From: Pseudomonas sp. PSE14
GTDB lineage: Bacteria > Pseudomonadota > Gammaproteobacteria > Pseudomonadales > Pseudomonadaceae
Length of the DNA: 64,000 nucleotides
NCBI RefSeq assembly: GCF_029203285.1
Contig: NZ_CP115669.1
Span: 5,518,001 to 5,582,000, forward strand
Direction: 5' to 3'
Under the pieces are notes generated by a model. The model searched no databases and was not told the origin of the DNA. It saw only the letters and a program-made list of their open reading frames with translations. Both the position numbers and the translations under genes were made by a program. How positions within the stretch are numbered: the first letter of the stretch is position 1; every line of letters begins with the position of its first letter. Positions 32,659 to 42,289 of the stretch are shown here, piece after piece.

Positions 32659-32695
32659 CCTCACCCCATCCCTCTCACAGAGGGATGGGGTGAGG
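32659..32695. repeat. Hairpin repeat (family 3)
   Basis: CCTCACCCCATCCCTCT and AGGGATGGGGTGAGG form a near-perfect hairpin related to the pair at 18271-18415. The 296 bases between rimK and ldcA contain only this, a half REP at 32755 and unassigned sequence. Confidence 0.65.
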
Positions 32696-32754
32696 AAATG
32701 CACGGCAACCCAGCCAACGGAAAGCGCCCAGCCCATCATTGCCCCACTGAACCC

Positions 32755-32778
32755 TTCGCGAGCAAGCTCGCTCCTACA
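32755..32778. repeat. Single REP (family 1)
   Basis: TTCGCGAGCAAGCTCGCTCCTACA, one unpaired copy just upstream of ldcA. Confidence 0.85.
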
Positions 32779-32807
32779 CGTTCTCCCGCAGTAACCGGAT
32801 ATCAGAC

Positions 32808-33737
32808 ATGCCCGCACCCCGCTCCAACGCCGAACTCAAGTGGTCGCCCATCGAAGGCCGCATCGCCCTGGTCGCGCCGGCCTCGGCCATCGCCGAAGAG
32901 GTGCTGGAGGCGACCCTGCGCCAGCTGGAAGTGCTGGGCGTGGATTACCACCTGGGCGAACACGCCGATGCGCGCTACCGCTACCTGGCCGGCACGCCGC
33001 AGCAGCGCCTGGAGGATTTCCACGCCGCCTTCGAGCTGGAGGACGTCAGCGCCGTCTGGTGCCTGCGTGGCGGCTACGGCTGTGGGCAACTGGTTCCGCG
33101 ACTGGACTGGAAGCGCCTGCAAGCCGCCTCGCCGCGCCCGCTGATCGGCTTCTCGGACATCTCCATCCTGCTCAGCGCCTTCCACCGCCATGGCCTGCCA
33201 GCGATCCACGGGCCGGTCGCCACCGCCCTCGGCCTGCAACCGCTCAGTGCGCCCAGCGAGCAGCACGAGCGCCTGGCTTCGCTGGCGTCGGTCAGCCATG
33301 TGCTGGCGGGAAATCCGGGCAAGCTGGCGGTGCAGCACCTGGCAGGGCCGAAGCACTCCGTGGAGGGCGAACTGATCGGCGGCAACCTCACTGCGCTGGC
33401 CTGCATGGCCGGTACCGAAGGCGCGCTGCATGTGCCGGACGGCGCGATCCTGATCCTCGAAGACGTCGGCGAGCCCTACTACCGCCTCGAACGCAGCCTC
33501 TGGCAACTGCTCAACAGCCGCGGTGGGGCACGCCTGGGCGCGGTGTGCCTGGGCGGCTTCACCGACTGCCCGCGCAAGGGCGTGGCGCATAGCCTGGAAG
33601 AGATCATCAGCGAGTACGTCGCCACCCTGGGCGTTCCGCTCTACCACGGCCTGCCCAGCGGCCACGGCGCGCACAATCGCGCCTGGCCCTACGGACGCCG
33701 GGCGCTGCTGGAAGGCAAATCCCTGCGCTGGGATTAG
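32808..33737 (+). CDS. ldcA: L,D-carboxypeptidase (muramoyltetrapeptide carboxypeptidase)
   Basis: 309-residue cytoplasmic serine peptidase of family S66 that removes the terminal D-Ala from muropeptide tetrapeptides during peptidoglycan recycling. The catalytic triad is visible: Ser116 in IGFSDIS, Glu218 in LILEDVGEP and His286 in LPSGHGAHN. Length and residue positions agree with the P. aeruginosa enzyme to within one residue. Its 3' end overlaps the convergent amgS stop by four bases. Confidence 0.95.
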   Translation: MPAPRSNAELKWSPIEGRIALVAPASAIAEEVLEATLRQLEVLGVDYHLGEHADARYRYLAGTPQQRLEDFHAAFELEDVSAVWCLRGGYGCGQLVPRLDWKRLQAASPRPLIGFSDISILLSAFHRHGLPAIHGPVATALGLQPLSAPSEQHERLASLASVSHVLAGNPGKLAVQHLAGPKHSVEGELIGGNLTALACMAGTEGALHVPDGAILILEDVGEPYYRLERSLWQLLNSRGGARLGAVCLGGFTDCPRKGVAHSLEEIISEYVATLGVPLYHGLPSGHGAHNRAWPYGRRALLEGKSLRWD

Positions 33738-35074
33738 TGGGCGTTGCGCGGCAGCAGCAGCCCCAACGGCAGGCAGACCCGCGCTTCCACCCCGCCACCT
33801 TCACGGTTGCGCAGCTCGATGCTGCCACCGTGCTGCTCGGCGATGCGCTTGACGATGGCCAGCCCCAGGCCGGTGCCCTTGCCGCCGCGCGCCTTGTCGC
33901 CGCGAATGAAGGGATTGAAGATGCTGCTCAGCTCCTGCGGGTCGATACCGGCGCCGCGATCGAGCACGCTGAGCACCACATAGGGCGCCGCACCGCCACC
34001 GGCTACGTGCGCCGCGACTTCCACCTTGCCGCCGCCGTGATTGAGCGCGTTCTCGATCAGGTTGCCGAGCATGCGCTTGATCGACACACGGCGGAAACGG
34101 AACGGTGGCAGCGGCTCCAGGCACAGGCGCACGCGCTCTTCCGTCTGGTTGAAGGCATCGGCCGTCTCGCACACCAGGCCGTACAGGTCGCCCTCCTCCA
34201 CCGGCTCGTCGCGGCCGTCGCGGATGAAGGCGAGGAACTGGTCGAGGATGGCGTCCATGTCTTCGATGTCGCGGACCATGTCCTCGACCATCTCCCGATC
34301 GCTCTCGGGCATCAGCTCAAGCGACAGGCGCAGGCGCGTCAGCGGCGTGCGCAGGTCGTGGGACACGCCGGCCAGCATCAGCTCGCGCTCGCGCCCGGCC
34401 TGCTCGACGTCGTCGGCCATCTGGTTGAAGGCGCGGTATACCTCGGCCATCTCGCTGGGCGTTTCCGGCCCCAGGGGCAAGCGCACGCTGCGGCCCTTGC
34501 CGAACTCGCGGGAAGCGAACACCAGGCGCTTGAGCGGCTGGCTGAGCAGGCGCACGAAGATCCACGCGGCAGCCGTGGACAGCAAACCAATGCCGAGGAA
34601 CCAGCCCAGCACGCTCCAGATCTGCTGGCCGCGCAGCGGGTGCGGGTAGAGCGGAACGCCGATCCAACCCTCACCCAGGGTCGGCGCGCGTACCCAGAGC
34701 ATCGACGGATGGTGGATGCGCAGGCGTGTCTCGGTGTCGATGCCCAGCTCCATGCGCATCTGCCGCTGGAAGATGTCGGTGTACGGCCAATGCACCTCTT
34801 CCGGCTGCCCCTGCTCGTGGGGCGCCCACTTCAGCCCGGCGGACTGGGCGATGGCCTCGCGCGACTTCTCGTCCGCCGCCCAGTAGGCGCGCACGGTCAG
34901 CGCCGCGCCGTGGCTGTACTGGCGGTCGACCAGCATGTCCTCGTTCATCAGCAGGTAGACCAGGGTCAGCGCCTTGGAAAACAGCACGACGATGAGCACC
35001 AGCCAGAGGGTGCGGGCGAAGAAGCTTTGCGGGAACCAGAGGGGTGTTTTCAAGAGGGCGTTACCAGGAAGCAC
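33734..35074 (-). CDS. amgS: Sensor histidine kinase AmgS (EnvZ type)
   Basis: 446-residue inner-membrane histidine kinase of the AmgRS system, which senses envelope stress such as that caused by aminoglycosides. The N-terminal membrane helix (LWLVLIVVLFSKALTLVYLL), a periplasmic domain of ~120 residues, a second helix (WFLGIGLLSTAAAWIFV), HAMP, the phosphoacceptor motif AGVSHDLRTPLTRLR, and the ATPase boxes NLIENALNHG, DRGAGID and GKGTGLGLAIVKR are all present. The start is uncertain: GTG 35074 has no ribosome binding site, and a TTG at 35053 (LKTPLWFPQSF) is an alternative. A REP pair separates it from amgR. Confidence 0.94.
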   Translation of the reverse strand: MLPGNALLKTPLWFPQSFFARTLWLVLIVVLFSKALTLVYLLMNEDMLVDRQYSHGAALTVRAYWAADEKSREAIAQSAGLKWAPHEQGQPEEVHWPYTDIFQRQMRMELGIDTETRLRIHHPSMLWVRAPTLGEGWIGVPLYPHPLRGQQIWSVLGWFLGIGLLSTAAAWIFVRLLSQPLKRLVFASREFGKGRSVRLPLGPETPSEMAEVYRAFNQMADDVEQAGRERELMLAGVSHDLRTPLTRLRLSLELMPESDREMVEDMVRDIEDMDAILDQFLAFIRDGRDEPVEEGDLYGLVCETADAFNQTEERVRLCLEPLPPFRFRRVSIKRMLGNLIENALNHGGGKVEVAAHVAGGGAAPYVVLSVLDRGAGIDPQELSSIFNPFIRGDKARGGKGTGLGLAIVKRIAEQHGGSIELRNREGGGVEARVCLPLGLLLPRNAH

Positions 35075-35079
35075 GAACT

Positions 35080-35148
35080 GTAGGAGCGAGCTTGCTCGCG
35101 AATGAACCCACGCACCGAGGCGGGTTCGCGAGCAAGCCCGCTCCTACC
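35080..35148. repeat. REP pair (family 1) between amgR and amgS
   Basis: TGTAGGAGCGAGCTTGCTCGCGAA and TTCGCGAGCAAGCCCGCTCCTACC flank a ~20-base loop in the 83-base space between the two genes of a two-component operon. Confidence 0.88.
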
Positions 35149-35157
35149 AAAGAAACA

Positions 35158-35898
35158 TCACTTGCGGGCGGCACCATCCGGTACGAACACATAGCCCACG
35201 CCCCAGACGGTCTGGATGTAGCGCGGTTTGGACGGATCGGGCTCGATCAGCCGGCGCAGGCGGGAAATCTGCACGTCGATGGAGCGCTCCAGGGCGTCCC
35301 ACTCGCGACCGCGGGCCAGGTTCATCAGCTTGTCGCGGGTCAGTGGCTCGCGGGCGTGCTGCACCAGGGCCTTGAGCACGGCGAACTCACCGGTGGTGAG
35401 CATGTGCACTTCCTCGCCCTTCTTCAGCTCGCGGGTGGCCAGGTGCAGCTCGTAGTCGCCGAAGGTGACGATCTCGTCCTCGCCCGCCGGCGCGCCCGGC
35501 ACCAGCGGCGCCTGGCGGCGCAGCACGGCCTTGATCCGTGCCAGCAACTCGCGCGGGTTGAACGGCTTGGCCAGGTAGTCGTCGGCGCCCTGTTCCAGGC
35601 CGGAGATGCGGCTGGACTCGTCGCCCTTGGCGGTGAGCATGATGATCGGGATCTGGTTGTTCGACTCGCGCAGGCGCTTGCACGCGGAGAGTCCGTCCTC
35701 GCCGGGCATCATCAGGTCAAGCACCACCAGCTGGAACAGCTCACGGGCCAGCAGGCGGTCCATCTGCTCGGTATTCTCGACGGCGCGGACGCGGTAACCC
35801 TGCTCATCGAGGAAGCGTTCCAGCAGACGGCGCAGGCGCGCATCGTCATCGACCACGAGGATCTTTTCGCCTTCCGGCAGGGTGGCAGCGTTGCTCAT
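35158..35898 (-). CDS. amgR: Response regulator AmgR (OmpR type)
   Basis: 246-residue response regulator, partner of AmgS. The receiver domain has the acidic pocket DDD at residues 17-19, the phosphorylation site Asp61 in VVLDLMMPGEDG, and Lys in FNPRELLARIKAVL-flanking AKPF. The OmpR/PhoB winged-helix DNA-binding domain occupies the C-terminal ~100 residues (LTRDKLMNLARGREWDALERSIDVQISRLRRLIEP). It is transcribed before amgS on the minus strand. Confidence 0.96.
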   Translation of the reverse strand: MSNAATLPEGEKILVVDDDARLRRLLERFLDEQGYRVRAVENTEQMDRLLARELFQLVVLDLMMPGEDGLSACKRLRESNNQIPIIMLTAKGDESSRISGLEQGADDYLAKPFNPRELLARIKAVLRRQAPLVPGAPAGEDEIVTFGDYELHLATRELKKGEEVHMLTTGEFAVLKALVQHAREPLTRDKLMNLARGREWDALERSIDVQISRLRRLIEPDPSKPRYIQTVWGVGYVFVPDGAARK

Positions 35899-36016
35899 GG
35901 AGACTCCCAGAATCTGATTCGGCGGGCATTATCGCCCAGCCGCCGCACATCACGGCTTGTCCATTGTTAGCAGATTTTTCCCCGACCAGCCGCCCACCCC
36001 GCGAAATTGTCGTGGG

Positions 36017-36022
36017 TATAAT
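36017..36022 (+). promoter_or_regulatory. -10 box (TATAAT), probable tex promoter
   Basis: TATAATGCGGCGCTTTTGC has the same form as the promoters at 5915 and 10691. If used, the transcript carries the 116-base palindrome in its leader. Confidence 0.5.
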
Positions 36023-36110
36023 GCGGCGCTTTTGCGGCGGGGCGTTGTCACAGAGCCTGTCCGAAGGCCGGGGCCTCCGGTCCGGGCGCTCTGTTATGAG
36101 CCTGCTTCAT

Positions 36111-36226
36111 GATCTCGCGAGCTAGAGCAGAACAAGGCGAGGGCAGCTGAAAAAGCGGAGTTGACTGCAGTCAATGAGCATTTTTTCAGCTGCCCTCAAC
36201 GCAGTTATGCCGACGCGCAGCAGATC
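36111..36226. repeat. 116-bp imperfect palindrome
   Basis: GATC ends, arms that match over most of their length, an internal perfect block GAGGGCAGCTGAAAAA / TTTTTCAGCTGCCCTC, and a centre TTGACTGCAGTCAA at 36161-36174. The element is symmetric about 36168 and lies 38 bases before the tex ATG. It looks like a small non-autonomous mobile element or a large RNA hairpin. Confidence 0.75.
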
Positions 36227-36264
36227 AGGCGCCCCGTATTTCGATTGTTTTGTCAGGTGGATTT

Positions 36265-38601
36265 ATGGACAGCATCAACACCCGTATCGCCGAAGAGCTT
36301 TCCGCACTGCCCTCCGGCCGCGTTCAACCGCAGCAAGTCGCCGCTGCCGTCGCCCTGCTCGATGAAGGCTCCACCGTCCCCTTCATCGCCCGTTACCGGA
36401 AAGAAGTCACCGGCAGCCTGGACGACACCCAGCTGCGCATGCTCGAAGAGCGCCTGCGTTACCTGCGCGAACTGGAAGACCGCCGTGGCGCGATCCTCGC
36501 CAGCATCGAGGAACAGGGCAAGCTGACCCCGGAACTGGCCCGCGAGATCAAGCTCGCCGACACCAAGACCCGCCTCGAAGACCTTTACCTGCCCTATAAG
36601 CAGAAGCGCCGCACCAAGGGCCAGATCGCCCTGGAAGCCGGCCTGGGCGAGCTGGCCGACGCGCTGTTCGCCGACCCGACCCTGACCCCGGAAACCGAAG
36701 CCGCGCGCTTCGTCGATGCCGAGAAAGGCTTCGCCGATACCCGCGCCGTGCTCGAAGGCGCCAAGTACATCCTCATGGAGCGCTTCGCCGAGGACGCCAC
36801 CCTGCTGGACCGCCTGCGCGGCTTCCTCAAGGACAACGCCACCCTCACCGCGCGCATGGTGCCGGGCAAGGAAACCGAAGGCGCCAAGTTCAGCGACTAC
36901 TTCGAGCACGACGAGCCGCTGAAGAACGCCCCGTCGCACCGCGCCCTGGCGATCTTCCGCGGCCGCAACGAAGGCGTGCTGAGCGTCGCCCTGAAGGTCG
37001 GCGAGGAGCTGCCGGGCACCGCGCATCCGTGCGAAACCATGATCGGCGAGCGCTTCGGCATCAGTAACCAAGGCCGCGCCGCCGACAAGTGGCTGTCCGA
37101 AGTGGTGCGCTGGACCTGGAAGGTCAAGCTCTACACCCACCTGGAAACCGACCTGCTGGGCGAGCTGCGCGAAGGCGCCGACGCCGAGGCGATCAACGTC
37201 TTCGCCCGCAACCTGCACGACCTGCTGCTGGCCGCCCCGGCCGGCCCGCGCGCCACCCTGGGCCTGGACCCGGGCCTGCGCACCGGCGTGAAGGTCGCCG
37301 TGGTCGATGCCACCGGCAAGCTGCTGGACACCGCCACCGTCTACCCGCACGCGCCGAAGAACCAGTGGGATCAGACCATCGCCGTGCTCGCCGCGCTGTG
37401 CGCCAAACACCAGGTGGAGCTGATCGCCATCGGCAACGGTACCGCCAGCCGCGAGACCGACAAGCTGGCCGCCGAGCTGATCAAGAAATACCCAGCGCTC
37501 AAGTGCACCAAGATCATGGTCAGCGAGGCCGGTGCCTCGGTGTACTCCGCATCGGAGCTGGCTGCGAAGGAATTCCCGGAACTGGACGTGTCGCTGCGCG
37601 GCGCCGTTTCCATCGCCCGCCGCCTGCAGGACCCGCTGGCGGAGCTGGTGAAGATCGAGCCGAAGTCCATCGGTGTCGGCCAGTACCAGCACGACGTGTC
37701 CCAGCTGCAGCTCGCGCGCAGCCTGGACGCGGTGGTGGAAGACTGCGTGAACGCCGTGGGCGTGGACGTCAACACCGCTTCCGCCGCCCTGCTGGCGCGC
37801 ATCTCCGGCCTCAACAGCACCCTGGCGCAGAACATCGTCGCGCACCGCGACGCCAACGGCGCCTTCAAGACCCGTGACGATCTGCGCAAGGTCAGCCGCC
37901 TGGGCGACAAGACCTTCGAACAGGCCGCCGGCTTCCTCCGCGTGATGAACGGCGACAACCCGCTGGACGCCTCCGCGGTGCACCCGGAAACCTACCCGCT
38001 GGTGCAGCGCATCGCCGCCGACACCGGCCGCGACGTGCGCTCGCTGATCGGCGACTCGGCCTTCCTCAAGCGCCTGGACCCGAAGAAGTTCACCGACGAA
38101 CAGTTCGGCCTGCCCACCGTCACCGACATCCTCAAGGAACTCGACAAGCCCGGCCGCGACCCGCGTCCGGAGTTCAAGACCGCCGAGTTCCAGGAGGGCG
38201 TCGAAAGCCTCAAGGACCTGAAGCCCGGCATGGTGCTCGAAGGCGTGGTGACCAACGTCACCAACTTCGGCGCCTTCGTCGACATCGGCGTCCACCAGGA
38301 CGGCCTGGTGCACATCTCCGCGCTGTCGGAGAAGTTCGTCAAGGACCCGTACGAAGTGGTCAAGGCCGGTGACATCGTCAAGGTGAAGGTCATGGAAGTG
38401 GACATCCCGCGTAACCGCGTCGGCCTGTCCATGCGCATGAGCGACACCCCCGGCGAGAAGGTCGAAGGTCCGCGCGGCGGCGGTCGTCCGCAGGGCGGCC
38501 AGCGTCCCGATCGTGGCGCCCCGCGCCAGCAGGAGAAGGCCCCGGCGAACAACGCCATGGCCTCGCTGTTCGCCAACGCCAAGCAACTGAAGAAGAAGTA
38601 A
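36265..38601 (+). CDS. tex: RNA-binding transcriptional accessory protein Tex
   Basis: 778-residue Tex protein, a conserved nucleic-acid-binding factor linked to transcription and toxin regulation. Domains in order are an N-terminal helical region, a YqgF-like RNase H fold ([25 protein letters not shown]), helix-hairpin-helix repeats ([46 protein letters not shown]) and a C-terminal S1 RNA-binding domain ([21 protein letters not shown]). The basic Gly/Arg/Pro-rich tail ends in KKK. ATG 36265 with AGGTGGA upstream is preferred over a start 15 bases earlier. Confidence 0.96.
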   Translation: MDSINTRIAEELSALPSGRVQPQQVAAAVALLDEGSTVPFIARYRKEVTGSLDDTQLRMLEERLRYLRELEDRRGAILASIEEQGKLTPELAREIKLADTKTRLEDLYLPYKQKRRTKGQIALEAGLGELADALFADPTLTPETEAARFVDAEKGFADTRAVLEGAKYILMERFAEDATLLDRLRGFLKDNATLTARMVPGKETEGAKFSDYFEHDEPLKNAPSHRALAIFRGRNEGVLSVALKVGEELPGTAHPCETMIGERFGISNQGRAADKWLSEVVRWTWKVKLYTHLETDLLGELREGADAEAINVFARNLHDLLLAAPAGPRATLGLDPGLRTGVKVAVVDATGKLLDTATVYPHAPKNQWDQTIAVLAALCAKHQVELIAIGNGTASRETDKLAAELIKKYPALKCTKIMVSEAGASVYSASELAAKEFPELDVSLRGAVSIARRLQDPLAELVKIEPKSIGVGQYQHDVSQLQLARSLDAVVEDCVNAVGVDVNTASAALLARISGLNSTLAQNIVAHRDANGAFKTRDDLRKVSRLGDKTFEQAAGFLRVMNGDNPLDASAVHPETYPLVQRIAADTGRDVRSLIGDSAFLKRLDPKKFTDEQFGLPTVTDILKELDKPGRDPRPEFKTAEFQEGVESLKDLKPGMVLEGVVTNVTNFGAFVDIGVHQDGLVHISALSEKFVKDPYEVVKAGDIVKVKVMEVDIPRNRVGLSMRMSDTPGEKVEGPRGGGRPQGGQRPDRGAPRQQEKAPANNAMASLFANAKQLKKK

Positions 38602-38610
38602 GGAAGGTCC

Positions 38611-39000
38611 ATGAGCGAGATGCCCGCCCGCGAGCTGATGATCAGCCGCTTCAGCGAAACCATCGGCGTGCAGCCGGTGCGCGTCGCCGACGGCGAAGCC
38701 GAGGTGCTGCTGCCGATGGCCGAGCACCTGCGCAATCGCGGCAACGTCATGCACGGCGGCGCACTCTTCACGCTGATGGACATGACCATGGGCCTGGCCT
38801 GCTCCAGCGCCCATGGGTTCGACCGGCCGAGCGTCACCCTGGAATGCAAGATCAACTACATCCGTGCGGTCGCCGAAGGCGAGGTGCGCTGTGTGGCCAA
38901 GGTCCTGCACGCCGGGCGGCGCTCGCTGGTGGTCGAGGCCGACATCCACCAGGGCGACAAGCTGGTCGCCAAGGGACAAGGCACCTTCGCCCAGCTGTAA
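38611..39000 (+). CDS. PaaI-type hotdog-fold thioesterase
   Basis: 129-residue acyl-CoA thioesterase of the PaaI/YbgC hotdog fold. The catalytic segment NVMHGGALFTLMDMTMGLA carries the usual HGG and acidic residue. It hydrolyses acyl- or aryl-CoA; substrate unknown. It starts nine bases after tex and is probably co-transcribed with it, as in P. aeruginosa. Confidence 0.9.
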   Translation: MSEMPARELMISRFSETIGVQPVRVADGEAEVLLPMAEHLRNRGNVMHGGALFTLMDMTMGLACSSAHGFDRPSVTLECKINYIRAVAEGEVRCVAKVLHAGRRSLVVEADIHQGDKLVAKGQGTFAQL

Positions 39001-39164
39001 CTGGCACCGCGACATCTGACCTATGCTGGACGCCGGAGCCCGGAATCACGGGCGCCGGCGCTGCGTCTGTACAAGCCAGGCGACAACGCCGGTTGTGTTC
39101 TCCCCTTGTAGACCGCCCAGTCCACCCCCATAGTGGGGCGACTGCCGTGTGAAGGACTTCCAAC

Positions 39165-40751
39165 TTGAGCGACCAACTCTCCCGCCGCCTGGCTCTGCTC
39201 GGCGATGCTGACAACCTGTCCCTGCTCACCCAGTGCCTGCACGGTATCGAGCGCGAATGCCTGCGCGTCGACGAGCACGGCAAGCTGGCGCTGACCCCGC
39301 ATCCGCGCGCCCTGGGCTCGGCCCTGACCAACCCGCAGATCACCACCGACTACTCCGAGTCGCTGCTGGAGTTCATCACACCGACCGCCAGCAGCGTCGA
39401 ACAGACCCTGGACGATCTGGGCGAAATCCACCGCTTCGCCTACCAGAAGCTCGACGGCGAATACCTGTGGAGCCCGTCGATGCCCTGCGAGCTGCCGGAT
39501 GAAGAGACCATCCCGATCGCCCGCTACGGCAGCTCCCACATCGGCCGCCTGAAGTACGTCTACCGCAAGGGTCTGGCCCTGCGTTACGGCAAGACCATGC
39601 AGTGCATCGCCGGCATCCACTACAACTTCTCCCTGCCCGAAGGGCTGTGGGAACTGCTGCACGAGGAAGAAGGCAGCGAGAAGAGCGTGCGTGACTACCA
39701 GTCGCACCGCTACATCGCGATGATCCGCAACTTCCGCCGCTACAGCTGGCTGCTGATGTACCTGTTCGGCGCCTCCCCGGCCTTGGACGCCGGCTTCCTG
39801 CGCGGCCGCCCGCACGGCCTGGAGTCCTTCGACGAGCACACCCTGTACCTGCCCTACGCCACCAGCCTGCGCATGAGCGACCTGGGCTACCAGAACAACG
39901 CCCAGGCGGGCCTGACGCCCTGCTACAACGATCTGGACAGCTACATCGACAGCCTGCGCCGCGCGGTCAGCACGCCCTATGCGCCGTACGAGAAGGTCGG
40001 CACCAAGGTCAACGGCGAGTGGGTGCAACTCAACACCAACATCCTGCAGATCGAGAACGAGTACTACTCGAGCATCCGCCCCAAACGCGTCACCTACACC
40101 GGCGAACGCCCGATCCAGGCGCTGATGGCCCGTGGCGTGCAGTACGTCGAGGCACGCTGCCTGGACATCAACCCCTTCCTGCCGCTGGGCATCGACCTCG
40201 CCGAAGCGCGCTTCCTCGACGCCTTCCTGCTTTTCTGTGCCCTCTCCGACAGCCCGCCGCTGGGCGGCTGCGAGTGCGGCGCGGCCACCAGCAACTTCCT
40301 CAAGGTGGTCAAGGAAGGCCGTCGCCCCGGCCTGAAACTGGAGCGCGGCGGCCAGCAGGTGGAGATGAAGGAGTGGGCGAACGGTCTGCTCGACGCCATC
40401 GCGCCGATCATCGAACTGCTCGACCGCGCCCGCGGTGGCAGCCTGCACGCGCAGAGCCTGGCCGAACAGCGCGCCAAGGTTGCCGACGCCTGCCTGACGC
40501 CCTCGGCGAAGGTGCTGGCGGAAATGCGCGAACGCGGCGAGAGCTTCGAAGCCTTCGCCCTGCGCTACAGCTGCCAGCACGCCGCGACCCTGCGCGCGCA
40601 GCCGCTGTCCGCCGAGGAGCAGGCACGCTTCGAGGATATGGCCAGCCAGTCGTTGCAGGAACAGGCGGAACTGGAAGCGCAACCCGAGGGCGACTTCGAC
40701 ACCTTCGTCGCCGCCTACCAGGCGAGCATCCTGGGGCTGCTCAGCGTCTGA
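39165..40751 (+). CDS. gshA: Glutamate-cysteine ligase
   Basis: 528-residue glutamate-cysteine ligase, first and rate-limiting step of glutathione synthesis. It is the proteobacterial GshA type: GIERECLRV near the N-terminus, [34 protein letters not shown], and [12 protein letters not shown]. The TTG start at 39165 has GAAGGA at 39151-39156 and gives [13 protein letters not shown], matching the family; no ATG fits. The 164 bases upstream hold no gene. Confidence 0.96.
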   Translation: MSDQLSRRLALLGDADNLSLLTQCLHGIERECLRVDEHGKLALTPHPRALGSALTNPQITTDYSESLLEFITPTASSVEQTLDDLGEIHRFAYQKLDGEYLWSPSMPCELPDEETIPIARYGSSHIGRLKYVYRKGLALRYGKTMQCIAGIHYNFSLPEGLWELLHEEEGSEKSVRDYQSHRYIAMIRNFRRYSWLLMYLFGASPALDAGFLRGRPHGLESFDEHTLYLPYATSLRMSDLGYQNNAQAGLTPCYNDLDSYIDSLRRAVSTPYAPYEKVGTKVNGEWVQLNTNILQIENEYYSSIRPKRVTYTGERPIQALMARGVQYVEARCLDINPFLPLGIDLAEARFLDAFLLFCALSDSPPLGGCECGAATSNFLKVVKEGRRPGLKLERGGQQVEMKEWANGLLDAIAPIIELLDRARGGSLHAQSLAEQRAKVADACLTPSAKVLAEMRERGESFEAFALRYSCQHAATLRAQPLSAEEQARFEDMASQSLQEQAELEAQPEGDFDTFVAAYQASILGLLSV

Positions 40752-40776
40752 TCTGAGTGCACAGCCGCGCAGAACG

Positions 40777-40803
40777 AAAAAGAGGCCCTCGGGCCTCTTT
40801 TTC
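40777..40803. terminator. Bidirectional terminator between gshA and argA
   Basis: AAAAAGAGGCCC TC GGGCCTCTTTTT, a strong symmetric stem between convergent genes. Confidence 0.93.
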
Positions 40804-40836
40804 ATTTCCGCGCCACAGCGCCCTACGAAAAGCGCC

Positions 40837-42135
40837 TTACAGGCTCTTCTCGAAGACCTGCGAATTGCGCTGGTAGTTGTACAGCGAAGCGCGCGCCGCC
40901 GGCAGGCGCTCAACGCTGCTGGGCTGGAAGCCGCGCTCGCGGAACCAGTGAGCGGTGCGGGTGGTGAGTACGTAGAGGGTTTTCAGGCCCAGGTTGCGCG
41001 CGCGCTGCTCGATGCGCTCGAGCAGGTCGTCGCCGCGTCCGCCGTGGCGGTATTCCGGATTCACCGCCAGGCACGCCAACTCGCCGGCGTCGGAATCGGC
41101 GATCGGGTAGAGCGCCGCGCAGGCGATGATCAGCCCTTCGCGCTCGACGATGCTGAACTGCTCGATCTCGCGCTCCAGCACTTCGCGGGAGCGGCGCACC
41201 AGGATGCCTTGTTCTTCCAGCGGGCGGATCAGCTCAAGCAGGCCGCCGACATCCTCGATGCCCGCCTCGCGCAACTGCTCGAATTGCTCCTGGGCCACCA
41301 GGGTGCCGTTGCCGGTGCGGGTGAACAGCTCGGACAGCAGCGAACCATCCTCGGTGTAACTGACGATGTGGCTGCGCCGCACGCCGGCCCGGCAAGCCTG
41401 GGCGGCGGCATCGAGCAGCTCGCCCTGGTAGCTCGCACCGAGTCGCTCCAGATGCGCCGGCACCTGCTGCGGGCGCAGTTCGCGCACCAGCTTGCCGGCG
41501 TCGTCCATCAGGCCACGTTCGGCTCCGTAGAGGATCAGCTTGTCCGCGCCGAGGTCGATGGCCGCGCGCATGGCCACGTCCTCGCAGGCGAGGTTGAAGA
41601 TTTCCCCGGTGGGCGAGTAGCCCAGGGGCGAAAGCAGCACGATGCTGCGTTCGTCGAGCTGGCGGTTGATGCCCTTGCGGTCGATCCGGCGGACTTCGCC
41701 GGTGTGGTGGTAGTCGATGCCATCGACCACACCGATGGGACGCGCAGTGACGAAGTTGCCGGAGGTCACGCGCATGCGCGAGCCCTGCATGGGCGAGGCG
41801 GCCATGTCCATGGACAGGCGCGCTTCGATGGCGATGCGCAGGCTGCCCACCGCGTCGATCACGCAGCCCAGGGTCGGCGCGTCGGTGACCCGCAGGCCAC
41901 GGTGGAAGCGCGGTGCCAGTCCATGGGAAGCCAGGCGTGCCTCGATCTGCGGGCGCGAGCCGTGCACCAGTACCAGGCGCACGCCCAGGCTGTGCAGCAG
42001 CACCAGGTCATGGACGATATTGCCGAAGTTGGGGTCTTCGACGCCTTCACCGGGGAGCATCACCACGAAGGTGCAGTCCCGGTGCGAGTTGATGTAGGGC
42101 GAAGCGTGGCGCAGCCAGTTGACGTAGTCGTGCAT
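40837..42135 (-). CDS. argA: N-acetylglutamate synthase
   Basis: 432-residue N-acetylglutamate synthase, which acetylates glutamate with acetyl-CoA to start arginine synthesis. The N-terminal amino-acid-kinase-like domain (~residues 1-280; LHSLGVRLVLVHGSRPQIEARL, LILYGAERGLMD) is the allosteric, arginine-sensing part. The C-terminal GNAT domain carries the acetyl-CoA loop VNPEYRHGGRGDDLLERIEQ. ATG 42135 gives MHDYVNWLRHASPYIN, the standard start. It lies upstream of nothing on its strand but close to argE, which also runs leftwards. Confidence 0.95.
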   Translation of the reverse strand: MHDYVNWLRHASPYINSHRDCTFVVMLPGEGVEDPNFGNIVHDLVLLHSLGVRLVLVHGSRPQIEARLASHGLAPRFHRGLRVTDAPTLGCVIDAVGSLRIAIEARLSMDMAASPMQGSRMRVTSGNFVTARPIGVVDGIDYHHTGEVRRIDRKGINRQLDERSIVLLSPLGYSPTGEIFNLACEDVAMRAAIDLGADKLILYGAERGLMDDAGKLVRELRPQQVPAHLERLGASYQGELLDAAAQACRAGVRRSHIVSYTEDGSLLSELFTRTGNGTLVAQEQFEQLREAGIEDVGGLLELIRPLEEQGILVRRSREVLEREIEQFSIVEREGLIIACAALYPIADSDAGELACLAVNPEYRHGGRGDDLLERIEQRARNLGLKTLYVLTTRTAHWFRERGFQPSSVERLPAARASLYNYQRNSQVFEKSL

Positions 42136-42289
42136 TGCTTGAAAAGCCTGTCGTGCGGGTGGGCGGAAAGCTGTCGAGTGCGGCCGGGGTCCGGCCAGGG
42201 CGGCGCGGTTATCGTCGTCGCATGTACATCGACAGGTTTCTCCTCTTGGGTACGTTGGGCCCGTTATCCGGGCGCTCTACAGGCAAGTT

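Larger units (their letters stand above)
35899..36264. other. Gene-free region upstream of tex (366 bases)
   Basis: No credible gene. It holds the divergent amgR and tex upstream regions, a TATAAT at 36017-36022, a small GC hairpin around 36066-36090 (GGCCGGGGCCTCCGGTCC) and the large palindrome at 36111-36226. Short frames starting inside the palindrome are shadows of the tex coding region. Confidence 0.6.

Noticed and set aside
36253..39015. A 920-codon antisense frame opposite tex and the thioesterase gene
   Set aside because: Composition is typical of antisense shadow (Gly/Ala/Val/His-rich), and it spans two genes that have clear domains on the plus strand.
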